From: Owenweeksia sp.
GTDB lineage: Bacteria; Bacteroidota; Bacteroidia; Flavobacteriales; Schleiferiaceae
DNA: 64,000 nt
Reading direction: 5' to 3'
Assembly (NCBI GenBank): GCA_028285465.1
Contig: JANQPD010000030.1
Span: forward strand, 1-64,000
The notes under the pieces: model-generated
The model's database searches: none
What the model was told of the DNA's origin: nothing
The model's input: the letters and a program-made list of their open reading frames with translations, nothing else
Made by a program: the position numbers and the translations under genes
Shown here: positions 34,501 through 42,988 of the stretch, piece after piece
How the letters are laid out: every line of letters begins with the position of its first letter
Position numbering within the stretch: the stretch's first letter is position 1

Positions 34501-34692
34501 GATTACTCTTAAGTCCGTATTACCTCCATTGGCATTATTGGTAGTTCCTGCAACGGTAAAGCCGTCCATAACGCGTGTTATGGAAAAATTAGAAAGATCT
34601 TCATCCAAAAGGCATCGCGCATCTGCAAATTGCGCGTTTAACTGGAGATTGAACAGGAAAAGGCATAGAAGCAAGGGAAGTGATTTTTTCAT
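31501..34692 (-). CDS. large secreted beta-propeller-like protein with T9SS sorting domain
   Basis: 1063 residues with signal peptide MKKSLPLLLCLFLFNLQLNA. The body is a series of degenerate propeller-type repeats (GFTVAGTTNN, GYVITGFTRSN, GFLITGYNNQ, GFFITGSSNV, then YIAKYDANGNYLWQVV), as in SBBP/T9SS delta-60-like proteins. The last 80 residues form a type A sorting domain (INVYPNPSKGLFFISGDEV ... GRIVWEGNNVQG ... NVKLLKQ). This tail is nearly identical to that of the DUF4397 protein at 35732, pointing to recent gene conversion or duplication. Secreted through T9SS; ligand unknown. Confidence 0.85.
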   Translation of the reverse strand: MKKSLPLLLCLFLFNLQLNAQFADARCLLDEDLSNFSITRVMDGFTVAGTTNNANGGNTDLRVISFGFAGNIIWSRTYSGDFTDRAFHIEAIDDGYVITGFTRSNTGEGRLFFLRIDNQGEIVTNRRFIDPRRPDWRLTGLHVLPVNFNSGFLITGYNNQFGLQVNSPKSTFVMLLDDQADIVWARYYDSPNDGDSDFDMASFALEVGDGFFITGSSNVFKTGGGSNQGVMAMRIDDSGNIMWNNNFAIDLADQWEENRDVGTSAILDENEIVVLANSTLDNSFYITRLDVNTGMVLGNHNNYRPLDEVNTSSFSLGQTQWGSIIVGGMIPESATAFDCNGLPSEFGAVSFICQLTSSLETVMRAQVYMTPNQDFATSEGSIYNSHFGGPANLNAPLIATPEMVDVDPNSNDIGILAYRQDRVSGAGNYDLQFIGTSAPDFEWCNTRPIEFQHTTENAVYDENIRAGALLTLDEDDAFVTASDTIEAVTCQDNGFPIRINEVDTFDNITATGKSRTLRYLDEETYVVGMRANTCGANGQSHPFATKHDAEGNLLFEITASTTQQPANHSVTGIEVDANRDIYIAGGLGPGNLTWQGAPQIVAPTTSTGLTRTSYIAKYDANGNYLWQVVLRPVGTLASSLVDILDFQIGPGGLLYVTGIGSGFLESETDFGGVTTTGSPFFMSFNGTDRTAFVARYDPNNGNLLGIRFDQIPGQEFQGFISRRIEIDLLNGNLYMVGHKNGAVKVRQLDNNLNDIPGTWTSKSSAVSAGNPLVITSALQDNVLYIGGECDSTIQFDNLTINESDNFRFIVRLDLDMNPPLFTAATKITTSAGFLNITDLLAMPTGNEVYALGTTWGSSTTYAPAGGTLNNTGEISSIYMVKYDEQLDNASFTPLWPHHYTGAGTEAWAGSLALDNLNCGVVFSGSFSKGDINLGYPNIMAQPTSAGPNCSAIPSDVFVARAGNIDRFAYKTNNPYMNNSSIITRKIEPEEKEEINVYPNPSKGLFFISGDEVYEVVITDLTGRIVWEGNNVQGILDVSGLPNGFYNATISNAGEVANVKLLKQ

Positions 34693-35040
34693 AATCGTAT
34701 TTTTTTAGCATTAAGTGCACAGTAAACACCAGTAAAGGGGCATACGAATTACAGCTACTCAAACTTAAAGTGAGTTTAGAATGGCAACAATCGCAAAGTG
34801 AGAAGCGTGACCAATTTGTTTAGGAGCGTGGCAGGTTTCTTTATAAGCGTATGGCTAAGGGTATTGATTTTTGGACCGAAATGCTCGATAAATATAGCCC
34901 AGGCCTGAGCTGAGTTATTGTGTTGTTCTATTAGCCCGGTGAAGCGCATGGAGAAAGGTGCGTTCTACCATCGAAATGGCCGGGTTTGAATTTGAGGATG
35001 AAGGAGATTTGTTTTTAAACCGGAAGTTGTATATTGAAAT
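34693..35040. other. intergenic region between divergent genes
   Basis: 348 bases between the T9SS gene (minus) and the 35041 gene (plus). I see no gene longer than about 20 codons, no exact promoter and no RNA structure. Confidence 0.4.
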
Positions 35041-35583
35041 ATGACTTTCAACCGCCTCAACCATAACGTACTCGGTGAAATACGCCCGCGCTTTCGCCTG
35101 TCCACCTCCTTGCAAAGGGAGGAAGTATTTGCCCTGATCCGCCAACAGCTGAAGCAGGATGCCACTGTTCATGGCGCTGTTTTGAAGCAATACGCCATCC
35201 TGAAGATCCCGCAAAGCGAAGCGCATTATTGGTCTCCCGAGCTACAGATCCGGATTGACGAGGAGGAAAGCGATGCTGATCCGGAAGCCACCATATTGCG
35301 CTGCCTCATCGGGCCTAAGCAAACGGTTTGGTCCTTGTTTGTATTCTTTTATGCCCTGGTGGGTGTCATCAGTTTTTTTGGGGGCATGTACGGTCTCTCT
35401 CAATTAACCATTGGGCAGTCTTCCTGGTTTATCTGGCTATTCCCTGTGGGTCTTGCCCTGATTCCCACCATTTGGTTGGTTGCCAAAGTAGGGCAGAAGG
35501 CGGGGCGGGAGCAGATGCTACACCTGGTTAGCTTTTTGTACCATGCATTGGAAGAACGCGGCAATGTAGAGCGGGTGCGTTAA
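35041..35583 (+). CDS. membrane protein of unknown function, two transmembrane segments
   Basis: 180 residues. An N-terminal soluble domain (about 1-92; RPRFRLSTSLQREEVFALIR, then HYWSPELQIRIDEEE) precedes two transmembrane helices (about 97-120, WSLFVFFYALVGVISFFGGM; and 130-150, FIWLFPVGLALIPTIWLVA) and a short C-terminal tail. Homologues of this shape are scattered through Bacteroidota as hypothetical proteins; I cannot name a function. Single gene. Confidence 0.6.
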   Translation: MTFNRLNHNVLGEIRPRFRLSTSLQREEVFALIRQQLKQDATVHGAVLKQYAILKIPQSEAHYWSPELQIRIDEEESDADPEATILRCLIGPKQTVWSLFVFFYALVGVISFFGGMYGLSQLTIGQSSWFIWLFPVGLALIPTIWLVAKVGQKAGREQMLHLVSFLYHALEERGNVERVR

Positions 35584-35660
35584 TAGATCCCTTAGGCTGG
35601 CACATTCTGCAAAGAGGGCACTGACTGCCAGGTTGTTTTTGGAAAGCAACAGCAAAAAGA

Positions 35661-35698
35661 AAGCCCCTCAAATTCCTTTAAATACCAGAATTTGAGGG
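35661..35698 (-). terminator. terminator of the DUF4397 gene
   Basis: Perfect 11-base stem CCCTCAAATTC (35665-35675) / GAATTTGAGGG (35688-35698). On the minus strand the stem is followed by CTTTCTTTTT, so it acts on the gene starting at 37432. Confidence 0.7.
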
Positions 35699-35731
35699 AC
35701 TATCAATCGAGTTACCCTATTAAAAACCTGC

Positions 35732-37432
35732 TTATTGCTTTAGCAACTTTACATTGGCCACTTTACCGGCATTGGTAATGGTGGCGTTGTAAAAGCCATC
35801 CGGCAATGTACTAACATCTAAAGTACCTTGCACGTTGTTTCCTTCCCACACGATCCTTCCGGACAGATCTGTAATAACGACCTCATGCACCTCATTTCCC
35901 GAGATAAAAAACAGGCCGTTGCTGGGGTTGGGGTAAAGGGAAACATCTAAGGTTTCCGTTTCCTCAATGCCCAGGAAGCCTACGGGCAGGGCCAGTAAAT
36001 CTCCTCCCTCCGGTAATGCTGCGAAGAGTCCAAAAGCCGGACCATTTCCATTTACGGAAGGGTCTAAGAAACCCGAGGCCAATACGGTGATGGCAGAATC
36101 TTCCAAGCCAAGAGTTTGAAGTGGAGCCAGGTAACTGGTCACAACTGTAGAGCCTGAGGCGTCCCTGACCTCCAAAATATAATCATCTGTGGGCAGTTCC
36201 AGGTATCCGTCAAAGTCGGAGTACATCAGGTCGTCAGAAGCCGTAGTGTTTAATACCCCGTTTTCGTACACATCCACCGTGGGGGCGTCTGTAGCCCCGT
36301 GGTATACGAGGATATCCGTATTGCCCGCAGTGGCTGCCTGTTCCCTGCCCATGGCAAATACATCCAGCTCGAAGGCAGGTGTGTCGGAATAAGAGGTGGT
36401 ACTTAAACCGGTAATACCTGCCGCTACGGCAATATATGTTTCTCCTGAAGTCAGGGCCGTATTGAGGTTGTAAATGGAATTGGCCACACTGGTACTGGTT
36501 TTAGGAGCCACATCAATGTCAATAGTTACCCCGGCTGGCGCATTAATAAAGGGAGTAGCTGTTCTAAAAGCAAAGTTGTCTAACAACAAGTTGCCGTTTA
36601 AATACACATCCACGCTATCGGCAATATCGTCTGCGCAGTTGTGGATTACCTGTAACCTGGCTTGAGAAGAGGGCAGTGCGATCAGGTTCCCCCCGGTAGG
36701 TAAGGCAACGTATAAGCCAAAAGCCGGACCATTTCCATTCGTGGAAGGATCCAGGAAGCCTGAGGCCAATACCGTAATGGCGGAATCCACTAAGCCCAGT
36801 GCCTGAAGGGGGGCATCGTAACTCGCTACTACTATGGCCCCTGAAGCATCCTGCACTTCCAATACATAGTTGTTTGCAGGCAGTTCCAGATATCCGTCAA
36901 AATCAGAATACATCAGGTCGTCAGAGGCCGTGGTGTTTAAAACACCATTTTCGTACACATCTACTGTAGGGGCATCCGTAGCCCCGTGGTATACCAGTAC
37001 ATCTGTATTGCCTGTCATGGCCGCTTGTTCCCTGCCCATGGCAAACACATCCAATTCGAAAGAAGGTGTGTCGGAATAGGAGGTAGTACTTAAACCCGTA
37101 ATACCAGCGGCCACAATAACGTATGTTTCTCCAGCCGTTAAAGTGGTATTGAGGTTGTAAATGGAATTGGCCACACCGGTACTGGTTTTAGGAGCCACAT
37201 CAATGTCAATGGCCGTACCGGCAGGTGCATCAATAAAAGGAGTAGCGCTCCGGAAGGCAAAGTTGTCCAACAGCAAGTTGCCATTCAAGTACACATCTAC
37301 GCTATCGGCAATATCGTCTGCAGAGTTGTGGATTACCTGTATCCTGGCCGTTTGTGCTGTAAGTTGTAAGGTTCCCCCGATCATTAGTGCTGCGAGGAAT
37401 GCTTTTTTAATGTAACGTTCGAACATATTCAT
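35732..37432 (-). CDS. secreted protein with two DUF4397 domains and T9SS sorting domain
   Basis: 566 residues: signal peptide (FERYIKKAFLAALMIGGTLQ), two tandem DUF4397 units (about 28-255 and 258-485) that each open with ARIQVIHNSADDIADSVDVY or its near copy and contain VLVYHGATDAPTVDVYENG, then a type A sorting domain (LDVSLYPNPSNGLFFISGNE ... NVKLLKQ). The repeats are almost identical over 220 residues, indicating a recent internal duplication. DUF4397 proteins are surface or secreted with unknown ligands. It is divergent from the sigma factor gene, with a small hairpin between. Confidence 0.88.
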   Translation of the reverse strand: MNMFERYIKKAFLAALMIGGTLQLTAQTARIQVIHNSADDIADSVDVYLNGNLLLDNFAFRSATPFIDAPAGTAIDIDVAPKTSTGVANSIYNLNTTLTAGETYVIVAAGITGLSTTSYSDTPSFELDVFAMGREQAAMTGNTDVLVYHGATDAPTVDVYENGVLNTTASDDLMYSDFDGYLELPANNYVLEVQDASGAIVVASYDAPLQALGLVDSAITVLASGFLDPSTNGNGPAFGLYVALPTGGNLIALPSSQARLQVIHNCADDIADSVDVYLNGNLLLDNFAFRTATPFINAPAGVTIDIDVAPKTSTSVANSIYNLNTALTSGETYIAVAAGITGLSTTSYSDTPAFELDVFAMGREQAATAGNTDILVYHGATDAPTVDVYENGVLNTTASDDLMYSDFDGYLELPTDDYILEVRDASGSTVVTSYLAPLQTLGLEDSAITVLASGFLDPSVNGNGPAFGLFAALPEGGDLLALPVGFLGIEETETLDVSLYPNPSNGLFFISGNEVHEVVITDLSGRIVWEGNNVQGTLDVSTLPDGFYNATITNAGKVANVKLLKQ

Positions 37433-37468
37433 TTCTATTTGTATTTAGAGTGTATAGTATAGATAGAC

Positions 37469-37487
37469 GAAGCGTCAAAAACGCTTC
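37469..37487. promoter_or_regulatory. short palindrome between divergent genes
   Basis: GAAGCGT (37469-37475) CAAAA ACGCTTC (37481-37487) in the 72-base gap between the DUF4397 gene and the sigma gene. Possible operator or leader hairpin; no direct evidence of function. Confidence 0.4.
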
Positions 37488-37504
37488 CTGCCTCAGCAAA
37501 AAAA

Positions 37505-38053
37505 TTGGATTACGTCAAAATCATAGCCGAGATCAAGTCGGGCAACCAGGAGAGTTTCAGGGTGCTGTACAACCGCTTTGCGCCCCTGTTTAAAGGGATT
37601 GCGTACCGGTACGTTGGGAGCGCAGATGAGAGCAATGATGTGATCCAGGAAGCATTCATAAAAATCTATAAAAACCTGAATAGTTATTCTTTTAAGGGAA
37701 GTTTTGAAGGGTGGATGAAGCGAATTGTGGTGAATTGCAGTCTGGAGTATATAACGAAACGCAAAAAAATTACATTTGAGCCGGAGGCCTTGCTGCTGGA
37801 CAAGAGCTGTTCATCCTGGGAACTGCCGGTTTCAGAAATGAGTGTACAGGAAATTGTGGAATTGATCAATAAGCTCCCTACCGGGTACCGAACCATTTTT
37901 AACTTGAGCGTAGTTGAAGGGTATACACACAAGGAAATAAGCAAACAATTAGGCATCTCTGAAGGAGCCTCCAGGAGCCAGCTTACCAAAGCTAAGGGAA
38001 AACTGAAGGAATTGCTGAAAGGGATACAGATCTATAGTGCTGTTAAAGCGTGA
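37505..38053 (+). CDS. ECF-type RNA polymerase sigma factor
   Basis: 182 residues from a TTG start. Region 2 is visible (YNRFAPLFKGIAYRYVGS-ADESNDVIQEAFIKIYKNL) with the -10 recognition stretch GSFEGWMKRIVVNC, and region 4 with its helix-turn-helix (LPTGYRTIFNLSVVEGYTHK, then EISKQLGISEGASRSQL). No extra domains. The stop overlaps the GTG start of the next gene (GTGA), so sigma and its putative antagonist are made together. Target promoters unknown; autoregulation is likely by analogy. Confidence 0.93.
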   Translation: MDYVKIIAEIKSGNQESFRVLYNRFAPLFKGIAYRYVGSADESNDVIQEAFIKIYKNLNSYSFKGSFEGWMKRIVVNCSLEYITKRKKITFEPEALLLDKSCSSWELPVSEMSVQEIVELINKLPTGYRTIFNLSVVEGYTHKEISKQLGISEGASRSQLTKAKGKLKELLKGIQIYSAVKA

Positions 38054-39480
38054 ACGAGAACAAGCCAAATAACGAAGAAGACCTTCTAAAGCAAAAGCTG
38101 GAGAAGTTTGAACTCCCGGTGGAGGATTTTGTCTTTGAAGCTATCCAAACCGAAGTAGCCCCGGCATCATCTAAACCCCAAAAAGGCATTTGGTTTTGGA
38201 CGGTGCTCATTGGCTCTGTTGTAATCGTATTTGTTGGCTTACTCTTCTTTTTAGGGCCTTTTGATGAACCTGCTGCACAGGACCCCGGCAAAACACCCGG
38301 AAATGTAGAAGTAAATGAGCCGCAAGTTGCGGTTCCTTATGGGACTACCGAAAATGAAGCGCCTGTAACGTCCCTTCAAAACAATAAGGTGCAAGAGGGT
38401 GAAGACGTAGAACCCAGTGGCCCACAATCTGAAAAAGGAAAAGCCAAACTTGAACCTGCAACACAGCCCCGTGCCTTGGGTACTTCAGAAATCCTTGCCT
38501 CATCCGCTAATGTTCCCCAAAAAGAATCCACACAAGCGGCAGGCCAAAATGCGTTAAGCCAAAAGGCATCTGACGGATCTTCCGGCCAGGATATACCTGA
38601 CTTGAAAGAGCATTCATCCGGGCTCGAAAACCCGGAAAAAAACGCTTTGACAGGGGAAGGGACCAGTATTTTGGGAACGGGTATGGTAGTTGACCGGCAT
38701 TTGCCTGATGAAATAGCCGTAACGGATACTCTCCGTAACAATTCCGCAAATAATTTCCCCTCCCAACCTGAGCCAGAAGGCTCAGGAGAAGCAGTTGTTG
38801 TCGACAACCCCACAGATTCAACGGGTATCTCGGGGGAGGGACTGCGTTTAGAAGAAAAGGCACCTACTACTAAGTTCGGCTTACAGGCATTTGGTGGGGT
38901 AGGTTTTTCGTATCGCATTTTAAGAAGTCCGGCAAATGAAGCATTGCAGGCCCATAAAAATGAGCACGAACGCTATGGGCTTAGCTTCAGTTTTGGTTTA
39001 GGTGGGCGGTATTATTTCACCGATGCTTTATATGCCGGGGCAGGGTTCGGGTATGCTTCCTATTCTGAGCGCTACGCCTTTCACCACGATTCCATCAGCC
39101 ACTCCACAGCAAATACATACAATTACATACAGGTGCCCTTTACACTGGGAGTTAGATTGTTTGAAAGGGATCGCTTAGCCCTCTATGGACAGGTAGGTAT
39201 TGTGTGGAATGTTTTAACCGAAGCGCAATCCTCCTGGGTAGACCCTCACAGCTTGTCGGCAGTGAGCCATAGCAATACGGGTCCCATGCACCCGTTCCAG
39301 GAAAATGCGTTTCAAAGCACTTTGGGTTTAGACATTGCCTTTAAACTCAACGCACACTGGCAGGTAAACCTCATGCCAAACGCCAGTATCTTTCTCAACT
39401 CGGTTTACCTCCAATCCACCAACCTGGACCAAAAGCCTTATGCAGGTTCCTTACACATTGGGGTTACCCGGAGGTTTTAG
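38050..39480 (+). CDS. dual-membrane-spanning anti-sigma factor (Dma-like)
   Basis: 476 residues, GTG start overlapping the sigma gene. The N-terminal 45 residues are cytoplasmic and carry the short anti-sigma motif pattern (LLKQKLEKFELPVEDFVFEAI). One transmembrane helix follows (WFWTVLIGSVVIVFVGLLFF), then about 200 residues rich in Pro, Ser, Glu and Gly that could span the periplasm, then an outer membrane beta-barrel (about 275-476: KFGLQAFGGVGFSYRIL ... AGSLHIGVTRRF) ending in Phe, the usual BAM signal. This is the layout of the Dma proteins described in Bacteroides thetaiotaomicron, which pair with ECF sigma factors and sense the outer membrane. The functional call rests on architecture and gene pairing. 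Confidence 0.75.
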   Translation: MNENKPNNEEDLLKQKLEKFELPVEDFVFEAIQTEVAPASSKPQKGIWFWTVLIGSVVIVFVGLLFFLGPFDEPAAQDPGKTPGNVEVNEPQVAVPYGTTENEAPVTSLQNNKVQEGEDVEPSGPQSEKGKAKLEPATQPRALGTSEILASSANVPQKESTQAAGQNALSQKASDGSSGQDIPDLKEHSSGLENPEKNALTGEGTSILGTGMVVDRHLPDEIAVTDTLRNNSANNFPSQPEPEGSGEAVVVDNPTDSTGISGEGLRLEEKAPTTKFGLQAFGGVGFSYRILRSPANEALQAHKNEHERYGLSFSFGLGGRYYFTDALYAGAGFGYASYSERYAFHHDSISHSTANTYNYIQVPFTLGVRLFERDRLALYGQVGIVWNVLTEAQSSWVDPHSLSAVSHSNTGPMHPFQENAFQSTLGLDIAFKLNAHWQVNLMPNASIFLNSVYLQSTNLDQKPYAGSLHIGVTRRF

Positions 39481-39555
39481 TAACCAATGATGGTTATTGC
39501 TCAACGTCTTCTTCATTTCCTGGGTTCAAACCCATACAAAAGGCATCCAGCACTA

Positions 39556-40848
39556 CTAGAGTGAAATAGTCACCGAATAATCGTACGTCTGGTAACCGGA
39601 AAACTGTGCTGGTACGGAAGAGATGACCAGGTAAATTTCGTCACCTGCATTGGGTACTGATACGGTAACCTGCCCGGAAAGGCCATCCACCATATTGACC
39701 TCGAAATATTGTATCCCCGAAGCGCTTTTTACGGCAACCCGCGCCTCGAAGTGTGCGGCAGCCCCATCTGAGCCACTTCCCGTACCACTAATAGAGAAGG
39801 TATAGGTAGGCGAGGTGGGGTTTGTGATCTTAATAGAGTTATAGGCCCAACTGGCCGGCCGTAGGTTTTGGCTTGGACTAAATGTACCTATGGCTGCCGA
39901 ACCACTTAATTCTAAGGCATGGGTATGGAGCTCAGCGGGCTCTGTGAAAAAGTCCAGCTCATCCAGTGTGATTGCTTTTTGATCGTCTGTAAGGTAATCA
40001 AAGCCTACCGCTGTTTGAACAGCCCAATCGGCAAACATATCCCGTAATTGAACTCCTCCAACTGTATTGTAAAGGTATTCCTGGGCAGATAGGCCGGTAG
40101 CAGTAGCATATACCCCTGTAATGATCTTTCGGTCTACATTTTTTACATTGGATAAGAAATATAAAAAGGCACTGGCACCATACTGTCTTACCCCATAAAG
40201 CCAGTCGTTGCTTGCCGGTACATTGGGGTCCCAGAACTCGGGAATGTACCAGAGGGAGAAATGCGGATTGGCATAGACCGTTCCTGCGGTTATAAAGGCA
40301 TTGCTTTCGGTATTCGAAGCACACTGGTACCATTCGGCAGAGGCTTCTATGAACCATACCGCATCATTATTGGTTTCGATCGCTTCATACTCACCGGAAG
40401 CCTGGAATACGTGAAATCCCTCGTGGTGCACATTTGAATAATCCTGGATGGCCCCGTGCGGCAAGGTCAGGTAGGGAAGGTCTCCTGCATCAAAACCCTG
40501 CCCGTTCCCAAAGAAACTCGGGAAGTTATCGTCTTCCCCATGGTGAATAAACACATTGTAAAAGAACCCTGCGTCCGTATTGGGCGGATCTTTTAATTGG
40601 AGGTTTTCTTTTACGTCCTTACGAATCTCGCTCATCCATTGTTTGAGCGGCGCAATGTCTTGGGAATGGTCGAATTTGGCATCCCACCAAAAAGCAAAAT
40701 TCTCGAAGGTTTCAATGGTACGCCCATTTCTATCAACGGGAAGTTCTCTAATACTCAGGTCAGCATTTTGATCGGGTTTATTATCAGCGTCTTTACTACA
40801 ACCCATTAAAATAAACCCTAGTAAAGCAGGATAAATGAGTTTTTTCAT
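39556..40848 (-). CDS. zincin-like metallopeptidase lipoprotein (DUF6055-like)
   Basis: 430 residues from the ATG at 40848, which starts a lipoprotein signal (MKKLIYPALLGFILMGCSKD; lipobox LMGC). An earlier ATG at 40938 would bury the signal and is rejected. The centre holds HHEGFHVFQ, an HExxH zinc site, with WFIEASAEWYQ 24 residues on supplying a Glu third ligand, as in gluzincins and the DUF6055 family. The C-terminal 120 residues form a beta domain (SAAIGTFSPSQNLRPASWAY ... YDYSVTISL) resembling PPC-type or sorting domains. Likely an outer-membrane-anchored or exported protease. Confidence 0.7.
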   Translation of the reverse strand: MKKLIYPALLGFILMGCSKDADNKPDQNADLSIRELPVDRNGRTIETFENFAFWWDAKFDHSQDIAPLKQWMSEIRKDVKENLQLKDPPNTDAGFFYNVFIHHGEDDNFPSFFGNGQGFDAGDLPYLTLPHGAIQDYSNVHHEGFHVFQASGEYEAIETNNDAVWFIEASAEWYQCASNTESNAFITAGTVYANPHFSLWYIPEFWDPNVPASNDWLYGVRQYGASAFLYFLSNVKNVDRKIITGVYATATGLSAQEYLYNTVGGVQLRDMFADWAVQTAVGFDYLTDDQKAITLDELDFFTEPAELHTHALELSGSAAIGTFSPSQNLRPASWAYNSIKITNPTSPTYTFSISGTGSGSDGAAAHFEARVAVKSASGIQYFEVNMVDGLSGQVTVSVPNAGDEIYLVISSVPAQFSGYQTYDYSVTISL

Positions 40849-41188
40849 CGTACCATACATTTTCGTACATCTTAAATATACCACTTCGTAAAGCGAATCA
40901 CAGTAAAAAGGCATTGTGTCCTCGATTTGTCTACGCATTCAAGGCGTAACGACACCGGAATGCCCCTCTATAATGTAAGAGTTTGTTTTTGAATGATTTA
41001 TCAAATCCATACCTGCTTTACTCCATTTGTGTAGGCTGCTTCACAAATATCATCAAAAGAAATATGGCAAAAACCGGTACTTGGTTTTTTGATGTCCGAC
41101 TTAGCATGAATACGGTAACACTTTGCCGGTATTCGAGAAACGCAAAGGAAAATTTGAGGCGGGTAGGCACGGTGATCGGGGTTGGTGC
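40849..41188. other. intergenic region
   Basis: 340 bases between two minus-strand genes. It holds the leader of the 40848 lipoprotein gene. I see no further gene, terminator or RNA. Confidence 0.4.
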
Positions 41189-42385
41189 TTACCTCACCAA
41201 TTCTTCCATTTGATCAAACCCGCAAAGGCCAGCTCCATGTACGGTGGCAGGAGCACTATTGCTAAAGGCTTCTCCGGCAAAATACAATTTGTCATCCACA
41301 CCCTTCAGCATTTCAGAAGCAGCGCCTGCGGTTCCTTCAAAATTATAGGACCCGCGCACGTAGGCTTCTTTGCTCCAATTTTGAATGATGTGTTTTTGAT
41401 AGGTTTGAGACGCTTTACCCTTAAATATTTCATCTAATTCCGCAAGAATGGCCCCTATTAATTCCTGTTCTGTATCCATACCGGTAAAAGGGGAAGCTAC
41501 AGGACCTACGGTAAAAAGCCCCAATATGTTTTGGCTGGAATTCTTTTTAAAGGCGGCATCGTAATAGATCTTTTCTTCCGATTCGGAGCTAAGGATAGAA
41601 GATAGCCCTTGCATCAGCAATACGTCCGGGTAAAACCTTTCCGAAAACTGAATGAATACTTTTAAGCCATCGGGCATAATGAAGGTGTCCAGGGCATCGA
41701 TTTTAGCCTGGGGTAAAGCGGGTGCAAAGTCGATCAAGCCATCTTTTATAACATTAACAGATGCCGTAACCAAGACTTTATCCGCCTCATATACCTGGCC
41801 ATCTGTAGTGGTAACCCGTACCCGGCTACCGCCGTAGTCGATTTTGTTTACCGGACTGTTAAACACCATATTGTCCAGGCCAATAGTAGGCACAATGAAA
41901 TCTTCAAAAAAATCGTACCAGGTAGTGTTTTTGAATTTATACTCGCGGTAAAAGGTGCTAAAGAAACTGTGGTTGTGCAATTTGCCGTTGCTCCAGCTTT
42001 TGATTTCTCTAGGGTTATAGGGGATCAGGTCAATACTGCCCTGAACCTGATCATTCCCGATCATATCCCTGAAAACAGTGGGTTCATCGTGTATCCATTC
42101 GGCCCCGAGGTCTATGGGAAAATCGGCAAAGTCCTGTGTTTTTTTTACCCTTCCTCCAAAGTGGGGAGAAGCTTCCAATATCCTAAAGTTGATCTGGTTC
42201 AGCGCTAAGCGGTATGCCGCCATTAATCCCGCTGCCCCGGCCCCTATAATCAACACCTCACCATCGTAATGAAGACGGGCGGCATGGCTATCATCTTTCT
42301 TCTGACAGGCTGAGAAAACAGAAGGAAAAAAAGTGACCCCAATGCCTAGTAAAAGGCTCTTTTTGATAAACTCTTCGCGATTCAT
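41189..42385 (-). CDS. FAD-dependent amine oxidase family protein
   Basis: 398 residues of the flavin monoamine oxidase family. The N-terminus (KKSLLLGIGVTFFPSVFSAC) is a signal with a lipobox-like Cys at residue 26, then the dinucleotide-binding motif VLIIGAGAAGLMAAYRLAL with a following FRILEASPHFGGRV, and the C-terminal FAD motif DDKLYFAGEAFSNSAPATVH. The family oxidises amines or related compounds with O2; the substrate is not evident. About 12 bases downstream of the 42398 gene's end, likely co-transcribed with it. Confidence 0.85.
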   Translation of the reverse strand: MNREEFIKKSLLLGIGVTFFPSVFSACQKKDDSHAARLHYDGEVLIIGAGAAGLMAAYRLALNQINFRILEASPHFGGRVKKTQDFADFPIDLGAEWIHDEPTVFRDMIGNDQVQGSIDLIPYNPREIKSWSNGKLHNHSFFSTFYREYKFKNTTWYDFFEDFIVPTIGLDNMVFNSPVNKIDYGGSRVRVTTTDGQVYEADKVLVTASVNVIKDGLIDFAPALPQAKIDALDTFIMPDGLKVFIQFSERFYPDVLLMQGLSSILSSESEEKIYYDAAFKKNSSQNILGLFTVGPVASPFTGMDTEQELIGAILAELDEIFKGKASQTYQKHIIQNWSKEAYVRGSYNFEGTAGAASEMLKGVDDKLYFAGEAFSNSAPATVHGAGLCGFDQMEELVR

Positions 42386-42397
42386 TGCCGTTTAAAA

Positions 42398-42988
42398 TTA
42401 AGATGGAAGCAGGGTATACCGTACGCCCAATTCAAAGAAAAGCAGCCCTGCATTAGTGTGTTGAAAATAAACTTGATATGCATACGAAAACCGGGTATAC
42501 AGGCCAAAAGAGCGATACACCCGAATGCCCCAGGAGTAGTTTAAGGAAGGTAAAAAGGCCGGTCGGTTTTCCCACTCGCTCACGCTAAAAGAGCCATCTA
42601 AATGCGTGGTGAGGGTTAAGGCTTCGGAACGGTTTAGGTAGCCTAAACCCAGGGAAAGGCTAGAATACCTTTTCTTTCCTTTGCCTTGCCATTTCCAGCC
42701 CGTTTCAAGGTTGGCCCATAGCGCATGGTAATAATTGCGCTGGCCAAAGTAAGCCAATTGGGGCTCAAAGTAGATCTGGTGTATGCGGGCTTTGGTTTTT
42801 TCCTTTCCGGTGCTGACCTGTTCCCATTGCCAGCAGGAAAAGCCCACACCTGCTTTGGCGCCTATATCATACACAGCAAAAGGAGCCAGGTACCCCAGGG
42901 AGATATGGCTTGCTTGCAGGTTTAGCTGCGCGGGGGAAATGAAAGGGAGTAGAAAAAGTAAGGGTAAAAAAGACTGGAGTTTACTCAT
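42398..42988 (-). CDS. outer membrane beta-barrel protein, unknown function
   Basis: 196 residues from the ATG at 42988 (MSKLQSFLPLLFLLPFISPA, signal peptide); the ATG at 43075 is rejected because it places the signal internally. The mature part is a series of amphipathic strands (ASHISLGYLAPFAVYDIG, RIHQIYFEPQLAYFGQRNYY, GLYTRFSYAYQVYF) ending in GVRYTLLPS, like a small 8- to 10-stranded barrel. No family recognised. It precedes the amine oxidase gene on the same strand. Confidence 0.65.
   Translation of the reverse strand: MSKLQSFLPLLFLLPFISPAQLNLQASHISLGYLAPFAVYDIGAKAGVGFSCWQWEQVSTGKEKTKARIHQIYFEPQLAYFGQRNYYHALWANLETGWKWQGKGKKRYSSLSLGLGYLNRSEALTLTTHLDGSFSVSEWENRPAFLPSLNYSWGIRVYRSFGLYTRFSYAYQVYFQHTNAGLLFFELGVRYTLLPS

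Noticed and set aside
41123-41437. Plus-strand frame of 104 codons
   Set aside because: Antisense to the end of the amine oxidase gene, which has full FAD motifs.
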